Shown: positions 56,515 to 64,000 of the stretch, piece after piece
How the letters are laid out: each line of letters starts with the position of its first letter
Position numbering within the stretch: the stretch's first letter is position 1
Source of the DNA: Halichoerus grypus
Lineage: Eukaryota > Chordata > Mammalia > Carnivora > Phocidae
DNA length: 64,000 nt
Assembly: GCF_964656455.1 (NCBI RefSeq)
Contig: NC_135718.1
Coordinates: forward strand, 148,348,762-148,412,761
Direction: 5' to 3'
Program-made: the position numbers and the translations under genes
Notes under the pieces: model-generated
Told to the model about the DNA's origin: nothing
The model's input: the letters and a program-made list of their open reading frames with translations, nothing else
Databases searched by the model: none

Positions 56515-57637
56515 TATTTTCCCAACTAAGTGAAACCTCAGCTCATGAAATATGTCCAGCCTTCTCTATGTATAAAATATATAGAGAGAAGAGCCCCCAA
56601 TTTCTTCCATTCTACAGATACTGCATTTGAGCGGGGATGACTAGGTGGTAGTGAAGCCTTGCTGAACTGGGAAATTTCACTAGGAATGTCCTCTCAGCCC
56701 TGAGGTCTCTACGGACAGTTGCCTCACATCCCACCCCCTAAAGGAGCCAGTGCTTTGTTTAATGCTCTGTTGTCACCATCTTGAAATTTTTAATAATTTT
56801 TGAACAAGGAATCCTGTGTTTTCATTTTACACGAGGACCTGCAAATTACATAGTCAGTCCTGCCTGACATAACACATCAATCCCTTGCAGCTGAGAGAGT
56901 GGAGGGTGAATTTAACAGTCTGGCCTCCCCATTGCAAGGAAACAGTTGGGAATGATCATAGGAGCTCTCAGAGTTTAGAGATCATAAATAACAGGAAAAC
57001 AGAAGATACACGATAGATCGGATGTGCAGTTGCAAACACATGGATTCGGGTTCCAGGCAGGCAATCTAAATATGGGAAAAGGCTGGTAGACTAGGACGAG
57101 GTTAGCTATTGGCAAACAGAAAGAACATGTCCTGTATAAAGACATTCAAATTCAATTTTAAAACACTGGGCTGTATTGGACAGAATATACAGTGGGTCAC
57201 CAATCTGCGAGCCATGCTTTGACATAATCCAGGAGGCCGTTGCATATCCACGATGATTCCCCATGACACCTGCTTATTTTGTACAGTTTTTTTTTTTTTT
57301 TTTTTTCAGAACTAAGATTTTTCTCAGTCAAACTAGGATGTCAGGTCAGTTCATACATTGATTCCTTATTATTCCTCCATTTTCTCCCAAAGGTATAAAT
57401 GTATATTTTACAGTTCGAGCACTTATTTGGCACTGGGCCTTGTGCTGAATCCTCCCGTTTCCTTTACTTTGAGCAGTCTCACCCTTGTCATTCATGCTGT
57501 ACTTGATATTTGCTGTAATATGATTAGATAATTGTGGTGAAGGCATCATTCCCTGAGCAGATGGGCTGAACATTTAAGGTGAGCCCTGTAGCATGGTGAA
57601 TGAGAGCGCTAAGAACCTGGCAGACACTGAACAGAGG
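56515..57637. other. Unassigned sequence
   Basis: No named repeat. A T20 run at 57287-57306 is followed by CAG. 57190-57280 retains CpGs. The antisense frame at 57346-57573 is uninformative. Confidence 0.35.
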
Positions 57638-57694
57638 TTGTGTGTGTGCGTGTGCATGTGCATGTGTGTGCACTCACATGTGTGCACGTGCATG
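57638..57694. repeat. Imperfect (TG)n / TGCA tract
   Basis: TG repeats interrupted by CG and CATG/CACGTG words. The two Cys/Val-rich frames across it are compositional. Confidence 0.85.
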
Positions 57695-57956
57695 CTCTCC
57701 AAAAATAAGATTCACCCAAAAACAGCTGGCACCAGTTGGCCCAGTCCTGACTGTTGCTGCAGGGACTCCCAAGGGACTGGAGGAGTTATAAATTTAGCAG
57801 CTGAACACTGTTGCCTTTAATTTCTGGATATTACCCAAGCTGAACACAGACTGATGGAGGTGCTATATTATGCAACTCCTTCCCCAATTTAAATTACTGT
57901 GTTAGCTTTCTGCCAGTGTGTTTACATACAGACATACAACTGACCTAAAGGATCTT
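57695..57956. other. Unassigned sequence
   Basis: Nothing recognisable; ends with the left TSD of the next SINE. Confidence 0.35.
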
Positions 57957-58148
57957 TTTTTTTTTTAAGATTTTATTTATTTGCGAGAGAGACAATGAGA
58001 GACAGAGAGCATGAGAGGGAGGAGGGTCAGAGGGAGAAGCAGACTCCCTGCTGAGCAGGGAGCCCGATGTGGGACTTGATCCCGGGACTCCAGGATCATG
58101 ACCTGAGCCGAAGGCAGTCTTTTAACCAACTGAGCCACCCAGGCGCCC
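57957..58148 (-). mobile_element. Can-SINE, antisense
   Basis: T-run, 'aagattttatttatttgcgagagagac', 'gggagcccgatgtgggacttgatcccgggactcc', 'ctgagccacccaggcgccc'. A perfect 16-bp TSD, tgacctaaaggatctt, lies at 57941-57956 and 58149-58164. Confidence 0.97.
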
Positions 58149-58164
58149 TGACCTAAAGGATCTT

Positions 58165-58261
58165 ATCCTGAGTCTTGGGCTCTCAAAGAAATCTGAAGTC
58201 TTTATGTCCTGGCAAAGTGACACTTATGTGCCTAAATATAAGATCTATAAGGTATAGCCAA
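58165..58261. other. Unassigned sequence
   Basis: Short linker between the SINE and a MIR. Confidence 0.35.
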
Positions 58262-58405
58262 AAAAGTGCAAGACTTAGATTCAAGTTCTTACTCTACTTA
58301 TATGGCGTAGGCTTTCACAGATCACTTAACTTCTCTGAGCCTCCACGTCCTGATCTGTAAAATGTAATCATAATGATAGCTACGTGATTGGGTTGTTGCA
58401 CCAAT
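58262..58405 (+). repeat. MIR
   Basis: 'gattcaagttcttactctacttatatggcgtaggctttcacagatcacttaacttctctgagcctccacgtcctgatctgtaaaatgtaatcataatgatagctacgtgattgggttgttg' is a well-preserved sense MIR. Confidence 0.88.
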
Positions 58406-59088
58406 AACCCCTCCTGGTCACCTAGAATTTGGAGGGCGTTTATAGTTCAGTAACTCATTCATAGAACACAGATTGGTAAACTCTACTTTAGGTGTGAAAT
58501 CCAGCAATGACCCTCTCTGGTGGAATAAGGAGAGAATCTCGCATGAATTAAAGTAAGAAAAGCTACTCCTGCCCAAATAAATTACTCTTGTATAAAAGTA
58601 TGTAATTTACCTAAAGTGGGACAACTTTAGAGGAAAGAGAATACTGACTACTTTGGATGGAGCCCAAAGATAAGGAAGAAAACAGAACTTCCTAATCCTT
58701 AGGCCTGTAGGTTCCCTGAAGTCCAAAGATTTAGGATTTTAGAGATATAAGTTGTATCAGTAGACATTGAATTATTGGAATACCACCAAGAGTCCTGTGA
58801 ATGATCACTGTTCTTTCCAAAGGATACTGATGATATCGTTTGGATCATAGAAAAGCAAACCATTCTGTGCCAAGGCATTCCTGCTCACTGCTTTTACATA
58901 AGGCCTATTCTCTTCCATTTGCTCCAGTAGTTGCTCTAAGATGTGAGTGCATTTTATTGTTAAAAATTTTAGCACTCTGAAGAGAGCAGTGTGTCTAGGA
59001 GCCTCCTAAGAAGTGATATGACATGGGTGAACTGTACACGTGAAGTGGAGTTGAGATCATCCTGCACACCACCTTCCTCAAAATCTCA
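58406..59088. other. Unassigned sequence
   Basis: Nothing recognisable. Confidence 0.35.
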
Positions 59089-59543
59089 CATGGTAGGCTG
59101 AATAATGGCCCTCAAAGATATGCGGGGACTAATCCTTGGAACCTGTGAATGTCACCTTCCATGGAACAAGGAACTTTCAGGTGTGGCTAAATTAAGGATC
59201 CTTGAGATGGACAGATTATCCTGGATTATGTGGATGGTCCCTACATAAAAAAGGGTCAATGTCTTTGAAAGGAAGTAGGAGCTATAACAATAGAAGAGAG
59301 AGGTTAGAGTGGTACAAGGAGGGGATCACGACCCAAGGAATGCAGGTGACCCTAGACAGGACAAGGAAACAGAAACCCCCAGTGCCTCAAGAAGGAGTAA
59401 GACCTGCCGTCACCTTGACTTGAGCCGAGTGAAACTAATTTCAGACTTGCACTCTCCAGAACCATAAGATAACTTATGGTTGTGTGTTGTAAACTACCAC
59501 ATAAGGGGTCGTTTGCTTAGCATCCATAGAAAACTGAAATAAA
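59089..59543 (+). mobile_element. MLT1-like LTR (ERVL-MaLR)
   Basis: Begins 'atggtaggctgaataatggccctcaaagatatg', then 'gcaggtgaccctagacagg', 'gtcaccttgacttgag', 'cagacttgcactctccagaaccataagataac' and 'tatggttgtgtgttgtaaactacc'. This is the same LTR class as 6076-6775 but another subtype. The 73-codon frame inside (59202-59423) is not a gene. Confidence 0.75.
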
Positions 59544-59584
59544 CTGGTTTCATCATACCCTCCGAAAAACTGATAATTCATAAC

Positions 59585-59770
59585 AATGTCTAAAATGCAT
59601 TGAGAATTTACTATCTACTAGGCACTGAATTAATTTTACATACATTACTTATTTTATCTTCCTGACAACCTTTTGGGGTTGATACTAGTATTATTACTAT
59701 GTTATTGAAAAGGAAAATGAGGTGCATAAACGCTTAGTAACTTCTCCAAGGTCACTGGCTTTATTGTTTT
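59585..59770 (-). repeat. MIR
   Basis: 'gagaatttactatctactaggcactgaattaattttacatacattacttattttatcttcctgacaaccttttggggttgatactagtattattactatg' then 'aggaaaatgaggtgcataaacgcttagtaacttctccaaggtcac' is full-length antisense MIR. Confidence 0.88.
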
Positions 59771-59929
59771 GGACCTGTCTTACCCCAGTTACTAGGTGGC
59801 AGCCTTCTTAAATGCAAAGGTTGTATCTTAGCCTCCTGTGTTCCAAATCAGTTCTCATCATATTGCTGAATTCAGATGAAAATAAAAATGAACACAAAGC
59901 CCACCTGAAACCATGATATCAGCCAATGA
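59771..59929. other. Unassigned sequence
   Basis: Nothing recognisable. Confidence 0.35.
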
Positions 59930-60340
59930 GAAAATAATTGTATATGCCTGAATTTGATCTCCACCCATCTGTTGAGAATTCTGCTAATTATATAACAGAA
60001 GATGCGTTTGGGTTCCCTTCACAGTTAGCACCGCTGCATTTTCTCCTGTCTTGTGGCTACAGCCGCAGGAACATCCCATCTGTGAAACTAGGTTCACATG
60101 CTTCTCATTGGCTGCCCCCCCCTTTCTTAAGTGATTCAGTCGGAGGAAGTAGATTGCTTGTGAGAGATCTGTCATGCAAAGGCCACGTGCTTCTGGTATT
60201 TCATTAGATGCTGAGGGTGTTCGATCCAAAGTTGACACTGAAACCTAATTAAATATTATGCCGGTGCACATATTCTACAAATTAAGACATAGCATATCAC
60301 AGAACCCAGTCTAGGATGAGTTAAAAAGGAAGCTGTCAAC
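59930..60340. other. Candidate conserved non-coding element
   Basis: Repeat-free, CpG-retaining ('gatgcgtttggg', 'acagccgcaggaac', 'cagtcggagg', 'gccacgtgc', 'gttcgatcc') with 'tcattggctg' and E-box CACGTG. Overlapping frames on both strands (59938-60238) show no product. Confidence 0.3.
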
Positions 60341-61089
60341 ATGCAAAAGACCCTGTTAAGTGCTTTAAATACAAATTTTGAATTTAAAATGCAAATGGAT
60401 GGAAGCCTTATTTCCTCTCAAACTGGAAAGGAAAATTAAGTGGGGTAGAGCGAGTTTTATTTTATTTTCACTAAGCACTGAGTTTTGACTCCAGTCGCAA
60501 CCACGGTATATCATAGCAGTGTTAGAAATGGCAAGAGGAGCTAGCCCACAACTAACAACTCACTTCAGGCTCCTCACTAGCTGCATGAAAAGCAGGAAGC
60601 AAACCAACCCCATCAATGTTGACAAGTCAACACATGTATTGAAAAAGAAAGCGAGTTTCCATATTGAAACAGGCAGGACCAGTGGAACTCTTCAGATCTG
60701 CACAGCTGCAGGAAAGTTCTATATCTGACTCTATCAGGTTGTGGCAGGCAGCGTGCTGGGAAAAGCCAGAGAGGTCGTGAAAGCTGAGGGGATGGACTCT
60801 GGAGCTGCAGAGCCAGGAATGGAGCTGAGTACCGGCTGTGACAATCTGAGTTTCAGGAGAGCAGTGAGCAGAGTGGGTCACAGGAAGTAATGACATAAGA
60901 GATGGAGAGATTTGGGGCCCCATGCTCTGCTTTACTGGACCCCACCTCCACCCCTACTCCCATTGCCATCAATTATGAGCAAATGGGACAGTAGCCAAGA
61001 AGAGGTAGAGATGAGATTCTGTCCATGTACACCAGGGTATAGTGGCTTCTCTAATTTACTAGTTCTGTCTTCCCTTCCTGCTCTTCTTT
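60341..61089. other. Unassigned sequence
   Basis: No repeat recognised. The 98-codon antisense frame at 60627-60923 has no domain. Confidence 0.35.
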
Positions 61090-61200
61090 GAAATGTTATT
61101 TGTATTCATCCAGCAAATACCAAGTCTTTACTATGTTCGTGCTCTGAGGAAACAAACACGAATACAAAGTGTTGTTCTCCTGAAAGAGTGTGCTTTTGAG
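61090..61200 (-). repeat. L2 3' end fragment
   Basis: 'atttgtattcatccagcaaataccaagtctttactatgttcgtgctctgaggaaacaaacacg' with 'tgttctcctgaaagagtgtgctttt' follows the antisense L2 3' end. Confidence 0.6.
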
Positions 61201-61894
61201 AAATCAAAGAAGATAGAGACATCTACCTTACCAACTTCCTTCCAAGAGATAAATGCTTTAGTAGAATGACTCAAAGTCCACCTGGGTGGAGATGAACCAT
61301 GTACCTGAGGCAGGTCAGTGAGAAAGGATCTGTGAAGTCCTCACAAAGACCAAATATTTGAGCTGAGCTATTTTAAAAGTCGAATATGGACTGTTGGATT
61401 TGAAGTAGTAAGATACAGACTGACGTACTTTGAAAACAATGTTTAAAAGTAAAATTACAGAAAGAATTAAAAGGGGTAACATAAAAGACAGGTCATGTCT
61501 ATTCAACTCATCCAAAAGAATGGTGACATGGTCCTTTGCTTTCTGAGTTGTTTAAGAATAGCTGACTCTGAACTATTTATATGGCCTTTCAAGGGGCTGG
61601 CATGGCAGCACTGACTTTTGAGTTTTTAATTCAATTTTTTCTTAATATATGAATAGACTAGGGATCTGATTGAACAACTAATCCAGAAAATTGGATAGAG
61701 TTGGTTTTATAAGCCTTGTCATTGGATCATCACAATTGTTTAAATCCTGTAACCTCTTCAGAAAAAAACCCCATAAGCCTTGGTTAAAGCTCCATGCCAA
61801 TAGTCAACCCAATTTATTTTGTTTCCATTAAAATCAGTTCCCACCATATGTGCAATAATCTGTTAAATAAATGGAGAACACAAACACATATGAA
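61201..61894. other. Unassigned AT-rich sequence
   Basis: Nothing recognisable. Confidence 0.35.
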
Positions 61895-61927
61895 TGCACA
61901 TACGCACACGCACACACACACGCACGT
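61895..61927. repeat. (CA)n microsatellite
   Basis: CA repeat interrupted by CG, ending in CGCACGTGC. Frames with His/Thr or Val/Cys runs come from it. Confidence 0.92.
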
Positions 61928-62820
61928 GCTATTTTCTGCTCTTAAGGAAGTTAATGTTCTGAGGGAAGAAAGGGGTTGTGTACATGAAAAAAACTGTAAG
62001 GCAATAATATAGCCCATGATAAAGCACTAGATTGAATACAATTCAGTGACAAAATCCAGAGTAGAGGACAAGTTCTGTGGGTAACAGAGATGGAAGAAAG
62101 TAAAGCTGGAATAGCTTAATTAAAATTGGCTGAAGTTAATCTTTTAAATGTATCAACACTACAATCTTAAAGAAGATTTAATCATTTTATCACCGCAGGT
62201 AGTTTGAGATGAAAAGTGAAGATGACGTGGATCTATCAGAAATTGCAATTTTGTAAAACTTGACAAAAGTTGTCTTATTGGAAGCTTCCATCTTTAAAAA
62301 ATATCTTTACCATGTTGAACTGTTTAATTTTCTTAGAATTATGCTGGGAAAATTGTGATTTTTTCAAATTTATCTTGATTTTCAGGATGAATTAAATATA
62401 ATTTACTAAATAACATAATTGTAAGAAAGAAAGCTGATTGAATGGCATTTAATGGATTTTGCTAACTGAAATAATTAAATGGTAATTGCCTAATAATGTC
62501 AAATTATTTTCTGCTGTATACAATTGTTAATTACATACAAAGAAGAATTGAACAGTTTATTGTTTTTTTGGCAACTACAATGATTGACTAAACTAAGTGT
62601 CCAATTAATTGTGTTCTATTCAATGATAAGATGATAACTGATTGAAAAGTAAAAGATGAATTTAGTCTTCAGACTCGGTAAGTAATACTACATGGAATAA
62701 AATCCATGGTAAATCAAGAAAAGGAATGAATCATATATTCATCCTTCATCAATAGATTCTGTTAAAATTAATTTTGCTCTCTTTTTTAAGTGTGTTAGAA
62801 TACAACTTTGTGCCTGTAAT
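61928..62820. other. AT-rich, homeodomain-motif-dense tract
   Basis: No repeat recognised. TAATT/ATTA core words are unusually dense, especially at 62450-62620 ('ataattaaatggtaattgcctaataatg', 'caattgttaattacatac'). This texture is typical of developmental conserved non-coding elements, but AT-rich neutral DNA can look similar. Confidence 0.3.
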
Positions 62821-62885
62821 CATTTTTTTTTTTTTCTGAAAAAAAAAAAAGTTGAAATATTTTACATAAAGAGCCTGGCTCCTTT
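62821..62885. repeat. T-run / A-run inverted pair and linker
   Basis: A T-run (62824-62835) and an A-run (62839-62850) separated by 'ctg' can fold as a hairpin. The linker ends with the left TSD of the following SINE. Confidence 0.7.
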
Positions 62886-63070
62886 TTTTGTTTTGTTTTG
62901 TTTTGTTAGAGAGAAAGGGAGGGGGAGGGGCAGAGGGAGAGAGCATTTTAAGCAGGCTCCACGCCCAGAGCAGAGCCTGACATGGGGCTCGATCTCACGA
63001 CCCTGAGATTACGACCTGAGCCAAAACCAAGACTCAGACGCTTAACCGACTGAGCCTCCCAGGCGCCCAG
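62886..63070 (-). mobile_element. Can-SINE, antisense
   Basis: A (TTTTG)n tail complement, 'tggggctcgatctcacgaccctgagattacgacctgagcc' and head complement 'gactgagcctcccaggcgccc'. TSD ctggctccttt at 62875-62885 and 63071-63081. The (TTTTG)n tail is unlike the other copies. Confidence 0.95.
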
Positions 63071-63081
63071 CTGGCTCCTTT

Positions 63082-63262
63082 CTATGCAGGGATGCAGGGA
63101 TCCTTCCCATCATGTGAGGGTGAAGGAAAGAGTATGACATATAACCTGAAATCCTTCATGAGCCTGGGGAGGGCTTATAAATAATAAGACTCATAATAAA
63201 TTATTACTGATGAGTACGAGAGGCTGAGACATCATTGCCTTAAACACTCCCAGTCACAAGAG
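63082..63262. other. Unassigned sequence
   Basis: Nothing recognisable. Confidence 0.35.
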
Positions 63263-63604
63263 ATGTTCTTATGGGAAAATTCTCTTTTTGTCAGTGTTGG
63301 GAAAAACATCCATCCTTCCTTCACTAACAATTGCACCTTTGATCACAGTAGTGCTCAGAATGACCAGAGCTGGAATGGATCTGAAGTTCTTCCAGTTGCC
63401 TTGTCCCCCAAGTGCATGAATGCATACTTCCTGGGGCTGTCAGTGCAGAGCATGGGGCTCCTGTACCTGAGCATCTGCGTGGGGCGAGAGGCCTCAGCCG
63501 GAGGTGGATGCTCCAGGCACTTTCCCTGCAGCAAGGGTGGCCACAGAAGCTTCTCCACCCAGTGCAGCAAGTACGGCCTCCACACGTAACTGATGACAAT
63601 GTCC
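63263..63604. other. GC-elevated patch, open in several frames
   Basis: GC-richer and CpG-retaining relative to its surroundings (63460-63590). Open frames of 108 and 68 codons on plus and 91 and 76 codons on minus overlap here. The 108-codon frame is Cys/Ser/Gly-rich in its last third. This could be a processed-pseudogene remnant or a conserved element. I do not recognise any of the four translations and see no poly(A) of its own. Confidence 0.2.
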
Positions 63605-63810
63605 AGGCCCCTGGGTAGCTCAGTCAGTTAAGTGGTTGCCTATGGCTCAGGTCATGATCCCAGGGTCCTGGGATTGAGCCCCGCATCGGGATCCCTGCTC
63701 AGCGGGGATCCTGCTTCTCCCTCTTCCTCTGCAGCTCCCCCTGCTTGTGCTCTCTTGCTCTCTCTCTGTCAAGTAAATAAATAAAATCTTTAAAAAATTA
63801 AGAAAAGAAA
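63605..63810 (+). mobile_element. Can-SINE
   Basis: Head 'ccctgggtagctcagtcagttaag', 'gtcatgatcccagggtcctgggattgagccccgcatcggg', 'ctctgtcaagtaaataaataaaatctttaaaa'. The flank 'acaatgtcc' (63596-63604) and 'caaaatgtcc' (63812-63821) form an imperfect TSD. Confidence 0.93.
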
Positions 63811-64000
63811 ACAAAATGTCCTAGAGGAGACAGTAGGAAAACAACAACAACAAAACAAAGAGGAAGAAGGCAGTGATAGAAACCAAGCAGGCAATGTTAG
63901 AAATGGGAGAGAGGAAGATAAACAACAATCCAGAGCTGGTGGAGTGCATTCAACCACATGGTGAAAATTAACCACATGTATGTTTTGATAAGCTAGAGAG
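63811..64000. other. Unassigned sequence with (AAC)n
   Basis: A short (AAC)n tract at 63839-63857, then purine-rich sequence to the window edge. The antisense frame at 63790-63975 is the complement of this A/G-rich strand. Confidence 0.4.

Noticed and set aside
1..64000. A novel multi-gene system
   Set aside because: I searched both strands for clustered long frames, gene-like spacing and operon-style layout and found none. The window is repeat-rich mammalian non-coding DNA.

Overview
The window is vertebrate nuclear DNA from a carnivoran mammal. The clearest marker is the tRNA-Lys-derived Can-SINE, present as 16 copies in both orientations. Each has a head beginning near GGCGCCTGGGTGGCTCAG, a CT-rich middle and a short A/T-rich tail, and nearly all are flanked by target-site duplications (TSDs). 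Three insertions carry the carnivoran L1 3' end. The youngest SINE copies have the wording I associate with caniforms of the bear/seal group, but the species cannot be fixed from sequence alone.

I found no protein-coding gene or RNA gene that I can support. The longest open frame is 181 codons, and the rest look like chance frames or translations of SINE and L1 copies. The window reads as intergenic or deep-intronic DNA: ancient repeats (L2, MIR, MER5, MER20, MER2, MaLR LTRs, a decayed ERVL interior), younger L1 and Can-SINE insertions, microsatellites, and long unassigned stretches, some of which look like conserved non-coding elements.

Layout. 0-14 kb: sparse repeats, L1 and L2 fragments, an MLT1-like LTR split by a young SINE (6.1-6.8 kb), an interrupted L2 (8.9-9.9 kb), MER5A, MIRs and a possible solo LTR (12.3 kb). 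14.8-19 kb: an L1-rich block with two sense fragments followed tail-to-tail by an antisense ORF2 fragment, with two SINEs inside. 19-28 kb: mostly unassigned sequence with candidate regulatory elements at 19.9, 22.3 and 27.8 kb, plus L2, MIR and SINE copies. 28.4-31.6 kb: decayed ERVL interior, a hAT-type MER element and an old L1 split by a younger L1 tail. 31.8-32.1 kb: a degenerate tandem repeat of about 19 bp. 36-39 kb: two L2 copies in opposite orientation, a MER5 split by a SINE and an L1 tail. 39.3-39.7 kb: a possible terminal exon. 44.4-45.1 kb: MER2 next to a long AT tract, inside a direct repeat. 45-55 kb: few repeats, with the longest ORF at 52.5 kb. 55.4-58.1 kb: five SINEs, four of them within 1.1 kb. 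58-64 kb: MIR, MLT1-like LTR, an AT-rich homeodomain-motif-rich tract and two more SINEs.

Repeat family names come from recognising consensus wording by eye, not from an alignment program. Edges of ancient repeats are approximate. Edges of SINEs and L1 tails are better because TSDs mark them. Conserved-element calls are guesses from sequence texture and need a genome alignment.
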